A stretch of 6,650 nucleotides of DNA from Promethearchaeota archaeon (GCA_030615145.1 JAUWZT010000193.1:1-6650), one strand, 5' to 3'. Counted from the first letter of the stretch, positions 1 to 6,129 are shown. Made by a program: numbers and translations. The notes: generated from the letters alone by a model not told the origin.

Positions 1-192
1 CTCATCATGTAATACATTTTCTAAGTTCAATTCCATTAATTCTGAGGCTAAAATTTTTCCTAATGCAAATTGATTTTGCGATGACGGGTTTGAGTCGGAA
101 TGTTCATCTGATGTAGTCCACACTTGAACATACTTAAGAAATCTAATCAATGCTTCATTATGTAAGAATTCTTTTATCTCTTCTGATAACAA
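1..192 (-). CDS. pepT: Peptidase T-like M20 metallopeptidase, N-terminal part (cut by window edge)
   Basis: This partial gene reads off the left edge of the window, and only its first 64 codons are present. The translation has RFLKYVQVWTTSDEHSDSNP at about residues 17-36, then SSQNQFALGKILASELMEL and a NLENVLHDE stretch. This matches the start of peptidase T (family M20), typically RFLxYVxxDTQSDE...PST.GQ..LAK.LA.EL..LGLEDV..DE. The family is a cytosolic zinc aminopeptidase that removes the N-terminal residue of tripeptides. The metal ligands lie beyond the edge, so activity cannot be judged. No in-frame ATG exists: a stop lies at 205-207, and TTG at 190-192 is the only usual start after it, with a weak GGGAT just upstream. 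An ATG at 206-208 is out of frame and stops after four codons, so a one-base error there would change the start. The family call is fairly firm; the start is tentative. Confidence 0.72.
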   Translation of the reverse strand, partial: MLSEEIKEFLHNEALIRFLKYVQVWTTSDEHSDSNPSSQNQFALGKILASELMELNLENVLHDE

Positions 193-240
193 ATTAATCC
201 CGCTTCATATATTAAGAATACCTTCTAGAATTATTTTTAA

Positions 241-248
241 TATTATAA
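241..248 (-). promoter_or_regulatory. Possible TATA box for the peptidase gene
   Basis: On the minus strand the gap reads TTATAATA at this spot. Its centre lies about 52 bases before the TTG at 192, which would put the transcript start near 218 with a leader of about 26 bases. It is only 65 bases from the previous stop codon and the gap is very AT-rich, so a chance match is likely. Read-through from the crotonase gene is the alternative. Confidence 0.3.
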
Positions 249-257
249 CTTATTGGT

Positions 258-1058
258 TCATTTCCCCTTAAACTTCGGTTCTCTTTTCTCTTTAAATGAC
301 TTCATTCCCTCGCCAAAATCGTACGAAGCAATATTTTTACAATACAATTTAAACTCGTGGTTCAAAGAAGGAGTTAATTCGTTATATTGAGAAAAGTTAA
401 GCATTTTTTTATTGTAGCCCAAACATTTAGTAGGCAATTTTGCTATAGATTCTATAAATTCTTTAGATTTTATCTTGAATTCTGAAAGAGGATAAACCTT
501 GTTAATTAAACCAATTTCTTGTGCTTCAAATGCATCGAGTTGGCGTCCGGTTAAAATAATTTCTGTTGCTCTAGCGAAACCTATTAACCTAGGAAATAAC
601 CAACTTGCTCCGCTCATTACACAATGAGCTCGTTTAACTCGTTGGTCTCCAATCTTCAAATTATCTGCCGCTACGCGGAAATCACAAGATAAAGCCAATT
701 CGAACCCTGCCCCTAGGCAATAACCTTGAAGTAGTGCGATAACTGGTTTTGGAACCTCTCTAATTAATTGAATTACTCGGTGATGCGGGAGTTTTGAACC
801 GTCGTCTAGAGGTTTGAACTTCACACCTTCAGGTCCCATGCTCTTTAAATCATCACCAGAACTAAAAGATTGTTTATTACCTTCAATAACAAAAGCACGA
901 ATCGATTTATTCTTAAAATTCATTTCCAATATATCTATTATTTCCATCAATAAGGGATAATTTAGGGCGTTTAGTCGTTTTGGGCGATTTAAAGTAATAG
1001 TACTTATTCCTTCCTCGATTTTAAAAATAACATTATCAAATTTTTGTTGTCCCATCAT
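258..1058 (-). CDS. Enoyl-CoA hydratase/isomerase (crotonase) family protein
   Basis: This 266-residue protein has the usual length of a crotonase-fold enzyme acting on acyl-CoA thioesters in the cytosol. Visible landmarks are LNRPKRLNAL (23-32), the first oxyanion-hole segment SFSSGDDL (64-71), the second segment GYCLGAGFELALSCD (112-126), LFPRLIG, and the conserved LTGRQLDAFEAQEIGLINKV. Compared with enoyl-CoA hydratase, the first catalytic glutamate (rat Glu144) is kept as E120. The second (Glu164, in the QPE motif) aligns with R140 in the sequence GDQR. A classical hydratase uses both, so this may be an isomerase, another crotonase-type reaction, or a hydratase of unusual mechanism. Two adjacent ATGs (1058 and 1055) are possible starts; the second is at the better distance from the GAGGT site. 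It sits alone between its own promoter and a downstream gap, so the substrate cannot be read from context. Confidence 0.9.
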   Translation of the reverse strand: MMGQQKFDNVIFKIEEGISTITLNRPKRLNALNYPLLMEIIDILEMNFKNKSIRAFVIEGNKQSFSSGDDLKSMGPEGVKFKPLDDGSKLPHHRVIQLIREVPKPVIALLQGYCLGAGFELALSCDFRVAADNLKIGDQRVKRAHCVMSGASWLFPRLIGFARATEIILTGRQLDAFEAQEIGLINKVYPLSEFKIKSKEFIESIAKLPTKCLGYNKKMLNFSQYNELTPSLNHEFKLYCKNIASYDFGEGMKSFKEKREPKFKGK

Positions 1059-1062
1059 TACT

Positions 1063-1067
1063 ACCTC
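1063..1067 (-). promoter_or_regulatory. Ribosome binding site of the crotonase gene
   Basis: GAGGT on the minus strand is complementary to the 3' end of archaeal 16S rRNA. It lies 4 bases before the first ATG (1058) and 7 before the second (1055). The second spacing is the more usual, so the shorter 265-residue product beginning MGQQKF is a reasonable alternative start. Confidence 0.65.
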
Positions 1068-1085
1068 TTTGAAAACAGTTTCAAA
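1068..1085. promoter_or_regulatory. Palindromic possible operator in the crotonase leader
   Basis: TTTGAAA-ACAG-TTTCAAA is an inverted repeat with perfect 7-bp arms and a 4-base spacer, ending directly beside the ribosome binding site. It falls between the predicted transcript start (about 1088) and the start codon, where a dimeric repressor could block transcription, as many regulators of acyl-CoA genes do. The arms are AT-rich and short, so an RNA hairpin or chance are both possible. Confidence 0.4.
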
Positions 1086-1110
1086 CTAATTTCTGTTTAA
1101 ATTAATTTGT

Positions 1111-1127
1111 ATTTTATACCTATAAAT
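1111..1127 (-). promoter_or_regulatory. TATA-box region for the crotonase gene
   Basis: The minus strand reads TTTATAGG followed directly by TATAAAAT, two overlapping TATA-box candidates. The nearer one (1111-1118) predicts a start near 1088 and a leader of about 30 bases that would carry the palindrome and GAGGT site. It lies after the terminator of the upstream gene, which supports independent transcription. Confidence 0.5.
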
Positions 1128-1172
1128 ATCATTCCATCATACTAAGAAATCTCAAAACCTCAGTAATCTTTT

Positions 1173-1188
1173 AAAAAAAAAGAAGAAA
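1173..1188 (-). terminator. T-rich terminator of the ECF S-component gene
   Basis: On the minus strand, TTTCTTC followed by nine T residues begins 14 bases after the stop codon of the membrane-protein gene. Archaeal RNA polymerase stops at such runs without needing a hairpin. The next gene's promoter follows at 1127-1111, which fits a transcription boundary here. Confidence 0.6.
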
Positions 1189-1202
1189 CTTAATTGCATT
1201 GA

Positions 1203-1886
1203 TTACCAAATTTCAAACTGTTGATCTAATTTTCCTCCAAATACAATTATATAAGGAATAATGAGATCTAAACCACTTTGCCATGCATTTATCATTGGAG
1301 CTCCTATAATAACTGCCGTTAAACCGGTTACTTCAGGTAAACCTAAAAAAGCTAAACTTATTTGATCAAGATATCCCGAAAAAACTGTCAAAAATACAAG
1401 AATATTTAACAAAACCATAACCACAATTCTTAGTAAAGTGCCTAAAACACCATAAATTACGAAATTATTGACTTTTTTGAGTTTTTGGCTCTTTCTAACT
1501 CCGGGTTCTCTTTTATATAATTTCAAGAAAATAATAGGAACTATAATTAAAGAAACTGTGGCAAACAATTTCATTAGTGGACCTATGGGCGCAGATAGAT
1601 CAAATGGCATTAATCCAAGTGTTCCAACGATACAACATAACAAACCTGCTCTAACTCCAAATAAAAAGAAACATGCTACCCATATAAGAGATATTAAATC
1701 AATTATAGCAATAAACCATCCTGGTATTCTTAGCAAATTTGTTATCGTGGGCATCAATAAAGCTCCAACTGCTATTGATAGCGCACTAAAAAGAGCAGCT
1801 CCAGTAATTTCAAGCGTTATATTAGTTTCTATTGTATGGATTGTTTCTTTTTCTTCAGATTTTCGTTCCTGTGTTAAATCGGTCAT
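1203..1886 (-). CDS. ECF transporter S component-like membrane protein
   Basis: This 227-residue integral membrane protein probably is the substrate-binding S component of an energy-coupling factor (vitamin/micronutrient) importer. It begins with a charged, cytoplasmic-looking tail (1-25, rich in Glu and Lys) without a signal peptide. About six hydrophobic helices follow, near 29-50, 57-76, 79-97, 102-122, 143-170 and 186-216, with a basic loop at 122-141 (KLYKREPGVRKSQKLKK). Family-like features are GAALFSALSIAVG, the FGVRAGLLCCIVG turn, APIGPLMKLFAT, and RIVVMVLLNILVF (153-165), which resembles the conserved Arg/Asn helix of RibU-type proteins. The substrate is not fixed; a riboflavin-like or other small hydrophobic vitamin is a guess. 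No EcfA ATPase or EcfT gene is in view, so the module would be shared from elsewhere. The ATG at 1886 has no clear ribosome binding site; no better in-frame start is apparent. Confidence 0.68.
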   Translation of the reverse strand: MTDLTQERKSEEKETIHTIETNITLEITGAALFSALSIAVGALLMPTITNLLRIPGWFIAIIDLISLIWVACFFLFGVRAGLLCCIVGTLGLMPFDLSAPIGPLMKLFATVSLIIVPIIFLKLYKREPGVRKSQKLKKVNNFVIYGVLGTLLRIVVMVLLNILVFLTVFSGYLDQISLAFLGLPEVTGLTAVIIGAPMINAWQSGLDLIIPYIIVFGGKLDQQFEIW

Positions 1887-1941
1887 TTTTTGACTAAACT
1901 CTAATTTTTTTATTAGTTACGAGTTGAAATTAACTTGTAAA

Positions 1942-1949
1942 TTTAAATA
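1942..1949 (-). promoter_or_regulatory. Possible TATA box for the ECF S-component gene
   Basis: ATTTAAAT within a longer AT stretch is centred about 60 bases before the ATG at 1886, which predicts a start near 1919 and a leader of about 33 bases. The leader contains a weak CTAAT/ATTAG inverted repeat around 1902-1918. The surrounding gap is so AT-rich that the exact box is uncertain. Confidence 0.35.
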
Positions 1950-2057
1950 TGTATGGTAGGTTTTTTAATAATCATTCTATTAATTCTGAGATTGTTATCT
2001 AAAATTAGGTAAATTTTAATTATCTTTGTATAAATTTGGAATTTAAATTCTTTGAAA

Positions 2058-2085
2058 TATTTGATAGCGCTTGTATTATCAAATA
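2058..2085. repeat. Inverted repeat with 9-bp arms in the RFC/ECF gap
   Basis: TATTTGATA (2058-2066) and TATCAAATA (2077-2085) are perfect inverted arms around a 10-base spacer, GCGCTTGTAT. It lies 73 bases after the rfcL stop codon and about 170 bases before the ECF S-component start. It may be a stem-loop at the end of the RFC transcript, or a regulator site. No strong T-run follows on the minus strand (a T5 at 2094-2098 lies before it), so a classical terminator is not clear. The rest of the 272-base gap (1887-2158) holds no coding signal that I can support, only short AT palindromes at 2039-2050 and 2126-2135. Confidence 0.5.
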
Positions 2086-2158
2086 AGTAATTTAAAAACT
2101 CGATTTACTTAGCACATTTATCTACCCAAATTTGGAGATATCAAGACTATAATTAGGT

Positions 2159-3517
2159 TTATTTCAAGATTTTTTTTTCTTTAGAGTCTAATTCAAACCA
2201 ATTACTCACATTTCCTAACTGTTTTCTAGAAGAATTGCACAATACTCTTAAAAATGGGATAAAATCTTGGACTGCTTCAATATCTGATACTTTGTACTTC
2301 TTTTGGATTTTTTCTACTAATGACCTTTCGTTTGCTGACAATGAAAAAAATCCAGTTGAAGTGAATCTTGGGAACATAATTCTATGAAAACTTTCATCAT
2401 GAGTTCTATTTTTTCTAGATAGAACAACACCTCCAGCAAAAAGATCGAAAAAATACGGTAATAAAGACCAATATTGATTTTTACGGATTCTTCCAAAAAT
2501 TTCGTCAGCTAACGAAAGATTGTCATAAGCATTAGCGATTTCGCTATTTTGTCTTATATAAGAAGTTAGGTTTTCGTTAATCCACTTGTATAAAAAATTG
2601 TAATCTACATCTGATTTATTGGTTAAATTTCGAGCTTCTTTTAATGTATTTACATTTTGAAATAAGTTCCTGATTAAAGAAAAGATTTCTTCTGTGGTAT
2701 CTCTGTTCAAATTTAAAATTAGCTCTTTAGTGTTTTTATCTAAGGAGCCCTGGCTAATACCTTGTAAATCGTTAATAACGCCTCGTAAGTCTCCTTCGTT
2801 TTTTTCGATAATTAAATTTAAATCTTTTTCGGTTATACCCGAAATATGTTCTTTGACAACAATCTTTCGCGCAATCTTCAATACTTCCTCATCCGGTAAT
2901 GGGTTTACTTCATATCTTCTAATTTTTTTGTAAAGCGATTGAAGATTTTGTTTGTATTTATTGGAACACATTATAATTGGAAATTGAGTGTTTTCAATTA
3001 GACTTAATATCGTAGGAACGGCTCCTCTATCAGTAACTCCATATAATCCATCAATTTCATCAATCAAAATTAGTTTCTTCTTGCTTTGAACAATAAAATC
3101 CATAATTCCACGAGATTTGGTAGTTTCTCTCAATTTAGATTCCAAAGCACCTTTAGTTCGCGTATCTGAAGCGTTCGTTTCTATTACTTCCATGTTTAAA
3201 TCGTTAGCCAAAGCATATGCTAAAGTAGTCTTACCAATCCCTGGAGGGCCCTCAAGTAAAACTGCTGCCTTATCGAGAGGTAGCTTTTTCTCTTCTCGAT
3301 GCTCTTTTTCTTCGTGGGTTCGATTGTGTGTTCTAATTTCTCGATTTATCTCATTCAATTTTTCTTTTTCTTTAAAAAATGAGATTACAAATTTTCTCAA
3401 ATCTTCAATTAAATCGACTTTCTGTCTACCCACTTTAGCTGTTGGAAATGCCATATCTCTGGTGAATCGGGGTCTGTGCTTCTCAGTCCATATTTCCATT
3501 TTTTTTTGCGCTACCAT
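2159..3517 (-). CDS. rfcL: Replication factor C large subunit (clamp loader)
   Basis: The large subunit of the archaeal clamp loader opens the PCNA ring with ATP and places it on primer-template DNA. From the ATG at 3517 it has 452 residues, within the family range. It starts with EIWTEKHRP, then Walker A GPPGIGKT (90-97), NASD (115-118), Walker B LILIDEID (149-156) and sensor 1 CSN (184-186). There is no SRC arginine finger, as expected for a large subunit, and GDLRGVIN marks sensor 2. The collar follows. A very charged Lys/Glu/Arg stretch (about 49-78) is inserted before the P-loop. The C-terminus (NWFELDSKEKKILK) shows no standard Qxx(I/L/M)xx(F/Y)(F/Y) PCNA-binding box, which archaeal RfcL usually carries. 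A GTG at 3526 directly after the upstream stop would add three residues, but AGGTGA (3523-3528) is a ribosome binding site for ATG 3517, so I prefer that start. It is the last gene of the operon. Confidence 0.93.
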   Translation of the reverse strand: MVAQKKMEIWTEKHRPRFTRDMAFPTAKVGRQKVDLIEDLRKFVISFFKEKEKLNEINREIRTHNRTHEEKEHREEKKLPLDKAAVLLEGPPGIGKTTLAYALANDLNMEVIETNASDTRTKGALESKLRETTKSRGIMDFIVQSKKKLILIDEIDGLYGVTDRGAVPTILSLIENTQFPIIMCSNKYKQNLQSLYKKIRRYEVNPLPDEEVLKIARKIVVKEHISGITEKDLNLIIEKNEGDLRGVINDLQGISQGSLDKNTKELILNLNRDTTEEIFSLIRNLFQNVNTLKEARNLTNKSDVDYNFLYKWINENLTSYIRQNSEIANAYDNLSLADEIFGRIRKNQYWSLLPYFFDLFAGGVVLSRKNRTHDESFHRIMFPRFTSTGFFSLSANERSLVEKIQKKYKVSDIEAVQDFIPFLRVLCNSSRKQLGNVSNWFELDSKEKKILK

Positions 3518-3522
3518 TAAAT

Positions 3523-3528
3523 TCACCT
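3523..3528 (-). promoter_or_regulatory. Ribosome binding site deciding the rfcL start
   Basis: AGGTGA lies 5 bases before the ATG at 3517 and overlaps the TAG stop of the preceding gene (3527-3529). It includes the GTG at 3524-3526, which could otherwise be taken as the start. Pairing with the 16S 3' end and the good spacing favour the ATG and suggest translation coupled to the upstream gene. Confidence 0.7.
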
Positions 3529-4573
3529 ATAATACTACTGAAAATTGGCATAATTTTGCCAATAAATTTGAAATCTGAATATCAGTATCCCTCCCGTCAA
3601 TTGCTCTAAAATCTGCTTCAGCTATGAGATTTATTAAGTGTATTCTTGAGTAAGTGCTAAATGGTAGTTTCCTTAATTCATTTAAAATTATATGAAACAT
3701 TTCTTGCGAAGTAAATTTATAGCTGGATTGAATTTTGCGCGATAATTCTCTTGCTTTCCGAAAATCTCCTTTAAAGCACATTATTAGAAGACTTTTAATC
3801 ATGTCATTTTTTGAATTTAATAAATTCTCGTACAATTTGTCAATATCGATATCATTTCCACTGATGGAACAGATTTGTAACAAATCTATAGCATGTGATA
3901 ATTTGCCTGCTGTTATTTCATAAAGAGTTCTAATTGTTTCTTTATCAATTTTTAAAGCTTCTTTCTCAGCTATAGTTGACATTAGCTCCTCAAACGAATT
4001 GAAGTCAACTTGCGATATTAAGAAAACTTGACATCTACTCATAATAGGATCTATTATCTTTGACACCTTAGTTGTGATTAAAATCATTCTACAATTCGTT
4101 CCATAAATTTCCATTAACCTACGAAAAGCTTGCTGATTCGGACCTAATGAATCGAAATCTTTTACTATTAAAATTTTAAAAGGAACATCCCCTAAAACTT
4201 TTAATTGTACAAAAGGTTTAATTTTAACCCGAATAAAAGCTGGAGTGGTAATTTTTTTCCCAGCTAGGCTTCCTATTTTACTTGTGGATACATATGCTTC
4301 AGATCGAGCCTGTTTCATCTCTTCTGTTGTCAAAGGAACATTAGCATATACTACTTTTGAATTAGCGTCATAAAATCTCCCCAAGAATTCTTTCGAAAAC
4401 AAATTTGCTATAATAGTTTTACCAATGCCTTTTGAACCAACGAATAACAAGTGAGGAAAATTCTTATCGTTAATAAAAGCCTTTAGGCTATCTTTGATGT
4501 TATTTTGGCCACAAATCTCTTTTAAAGTATGGGGCAAATATTTGATGCGCCAAATAGGGCTTTCTGAAAGCAA
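3527..4573 (-). CDS. rfcS2: RFC small-subunit paralogue with degenerate ATPase site
   Basis: This 348-residue AAA+ clamp-loader subunit is related to RfcS1 but diverged. It opens with SPIWRIKYLPHTLKEICGQ, a decayed form of the SPWVEKYRPxTFEDVVxQ motif. The P-loop GSKGIGKT (46-53) is intact. The Walker B DEAD box is KDFD (138-141), the sensor 1 Asn is T168, and the sensor 2 Arg is S226 (GKLSHAI). The arginine-finger motif SRC (179-181) and IIDPI before it are kept. Walker A to Walker B is 84 residues apart, against 58 in RfcS1, with an extra segment around 89-131. This is the logic of yeast Rfc5/human RFC3, a subunit that does not hydrolyse ATP but lends its arginine to a neighbour; second small subunits are also known in Methanosarcina. 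The start is TTG at 4573: no in-frame ATG or GTG follows the preceding stop, and GAGGATGAG lies upstream. It is 25 bases after rfcS1. Confidence 0.85.
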   Translation of the reverse strand: MLSESPIWRIKYLPHTLKEICGQNNIKDSLKAFINDKNFPHLLFVGSKGIGKTIIANLFSKEFLGRFYDANSKVVYANVPLTTEEMKQARSEAYVSTSKIGSLAGKKITTPAFIRVKIKPFVQLKVLGDVPFKILIVKDFDSLGPNQQAFRRLMEIYGTNCRMILITTKVSKIIDPIMSRCQVFLISQVDFNSFEELMSTIAEKEALKIDKETIRTLYEITAGKLSHAIDLLQICSISGNDIDIDKLYENLLNSKNDMIKSLLIMCFKGDFRKARELSRKIQSSYKFTSQEMFHIILNELRKLPFSTYSRIHLINLIAEADFRAIDGRDTDIQISNLLAKLCQFSVVL

Positions 4574-4598
4574 ACTCTTCTCATCCTCGTTTGAATTA

Positions 4599-5594
4599 TT
4601 ATTTTTCTTTGATACTACTTTTTATCAAATGACTTATTAACGACATTAATTGGATTCTTTCATCTGCTCCTTGGCTTATTCTATAATCAACATCTCCAAT
4701 GTACGATAAAATCTTGTTTAAATATTTTGGTTGAATATCCAGTTCATTTAGGCTTCCAATAATTTGTCTTAAAAAGTTCCTAGCATCCAAATTTTCAACT
4801 GTTTCTAGCGTTTTTCTCGAACTAATTAAGTCTTTTGTTTTAATATTTTCCAATAATTCGCTTAAAGTTGAATTGTCTAAAAACCCCGAAACCTTTAATA
4901 TTTCGTTAGAATCTAGATTTTTTAATAATTCCAAAGCAACTGACATCTGTAACGTGTTAATTGCTTTTCTTAAATCGCCACCTGATATAAAAAAAAGAGT
5001 TTCATAAAATATATTTTCCTGTGTTTGAGGTATATTAAGATTCTCTTTTTTTGAGATAAACTTTAGACGTTTTATGACTTTATCCTTAGATAGGTTAGTA
5101 AATCTAAATACTGCGCATCTCGATATAATAGGATCAATTATTCTATTGATATAATTGCACAATAATATAAATTTAACATTTAAAGATGCTTTCTCAATAA
5201 TTCTCCGTAAAGCTTGCTGAACTTGATTTGGGATATTATCCGCTTCGTCTAAAATAATAAATTTCAATGCGTTTTTCTCAAGATTCAAATTCTGTGAGAC
5301 AAAATTTTTTATAACGCTTCGAACATAACCCATTCTCACTGTATCTGAAGCGTTTAATTCTAAAACGTTAGAAAAATAGTTTTCCTTTTTGATCGCATGT
5401 TTAGCAATTATTAAGGCTGTGCTCGTTTTACCGGTACCTGCGGGACCCGTAAAAATCATATGGGGCATGTTCCGCTTTGATGCGTACTCCTTTATGTTTT
5501 CGACAGCATAGTTTTGACTTACAACATCCTCGAATGTCTGAGGGCGATATTTTTCCACCCATGGTGATTCTAAACCAATCAAAACGTTACCCAT
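4599..5594 (-). CDS. rfcS: Replication factor C small subunit (catalytic)
   Basis: This 331-residue AAA+ protein is the standard archaeal clamp-loader small subunit, normally the repeated part of the RFC pentamer. Motifs in order are SPWVEKYRP (10-18), Walker A GPAGTGKT (50-57), LNASD (80-84), Walker B IILDEAD (113-119), sensor 1 LLCN (144-147), arginine finger SRC (158-160) and sensor 2 GDLRKAIN (206-213). The helical lid and collar follow. All catalytic elements are present, so it should be the ATP-hydrolysing subunit. One deviation is that the usual NASDERGI is NASDTVRMG here. The ATG at 5594 begins 14 bases after the acetyltransferase stop and has no obvious ribosome binding site, so it is probably translated by coupling. 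It heads the three clamp-loader genes. Confidence 0.95.
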   Translation of the reverse strand: MGNVLIGLESPWVEKYRPQTFEDVVSQNYAVENIKEYASKRNMPHMIFTGPAGTGKTSTALIIAKHAIKKENYFSNVLELNASDTVRMGYVRSVIKNFVSQNLNLEKNALKFIILDEADNIPNQVQQALRRIIEKASLNVKFILLCNYINRIIDPIISRCAVFRFTNLSKDKVIKRLKFISKKENLNIPQTQENIFYETLFFISGGDLRKAINTLQMSVALELLKNLDSNEILKVSGFLDNSTLSELLENIKTKDLISSRKTLETVENLDARNFLRQIIGSLNELDIQPKYLNKILSYIGDVDYRISQGADERIQLMSLISHLIKSSIKEK

Positions 5595-5608
5595 TATTCT
5601 ATTTTGTT

Positions 5609-6079
5609 TTAATCATCAAGGTTTTCTTTAGATATATCGAGCTCTAAGACTTCATAGACTCTCTTAAAATTCATTTTTTCATAGAGTTTGGCCGCTTCTT
5701 TTGCTTTTTCTTTGATATTTACCTTAATTTTTTCCACTTTTATTTTTTGTAAGTGTTCAATAGCTTTCTTAACCAGTAATTCACCTATGCCCTGCCCTCG
5801 ATATTCTTCCATTAGATATACTTGCTTAATATAACCCTCAGAAGCACCAAATGGGTCAATTCTCAACTCTGCGATGATCATACCAATAACTTCATTATCT
5901 TTATCTTCATCTATCGCTATTAATATCCCGTGTCGCTGTAAAGGGTCGTAAAGACGTCTACGAATTCCCCAGTCAAATCTTTTCTCATCGTATGTTTCAC
6001 CAAATCTCGATATTAATAATTTCATCAATTTTTCGAGTGAATCAATCTGATCAGGTGTAGCATTTTCAATTAAAACCAT
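5609..6079 (-). CDS. GNAT family N-acetyltransferase
   Basis: This 156-residue protein has the size and order of a single-domain GNAT acetyltransferase, which moves the acetyl group of acetyl-CoA to an amine or protein N-terminus. The acetyl-CoA pyrophosphate-binding motif A is YRGQGIGELL (93-102), preceded by the beta-4 strand YIKQVYLMEE. Motif B is LYEKMNFKR (132-140). A strand at 64-74 (VIGMIIAELRI) is the usual central sheet. The N-terminal part (1-62) is the variable substrate-binding half and does not name a target, so I do not call it RimI or any other specific enzyme. It is the first gene of the RFC operon, with its ATG 28 bases after the predicted transcript start and its stop 14 bases before rfcS. 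The link to the clamp loader may be functional, such as acetylation of a replication protein, or only shared expression. Confidence 0.88.
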   Translation of the reverse strand: MVLIENATPDQIDSLEKLMKLLISRFGETYDEKRFDWGIRRRLYDPLQRHGILIAIDEDKDNEVIGMIIAELRIDPFGASEGYIKQVYLMEEYRGQGIGELLVKKAIEHLQKIKVEKIKVNIKEKAKEAAKLYEKMNFKRVYEVLELDISKENLDD

Positions 6080-6129
6080 TTTTTTACACTTTCCTCGCTT
6101 TTAGCTTCAATTTTATTCCATTCAATACC

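Noticed and set aside
1468..1893. Plus-strand open frame of 141 codons
   Set aside because: It lies wholly opposite the ECF S-component gene, has no family resemblance, and the minus-strand frame has clear membrane helices.
2039..2050. Palindrome GAATTTAAATTC
   Set aside because: Such AT palindromes arise often by chance in DNA of this composition, and its position suggests no clear role.
2126..2135. Palindrome CCAAATTTGG after the rfcL stop
   Set aside because: Ten bases with an AT core and no loop or T-run; too short to call a terminator or operator.
1887..2158. Possible flavin or other vitamin riboswitch ahead of the ECF gene
   Set aside because: The gap lacks the GC-rich conserved blocks of known riboswitches, and the predicted leader is only about 33 bases.
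2694..2933. Plus-strand open frame of 79 codons
   Set aside because: It is antisense to the rfcL sensor 2 and lid region, with no recognisable motif.
3117..3578. Plus-strand open frame of 153 codons
   Set aside because: It is antisense to the Walker A/B region of rfcL. Its serine- and phenylalanine-rich composition is what the complement of an AAA+ gene gives.
3735..3923. Plus-strand open frame of 62 codons
   Set aside because: It is antisense to rfcS2, short and without any motif or ribosome binding site.
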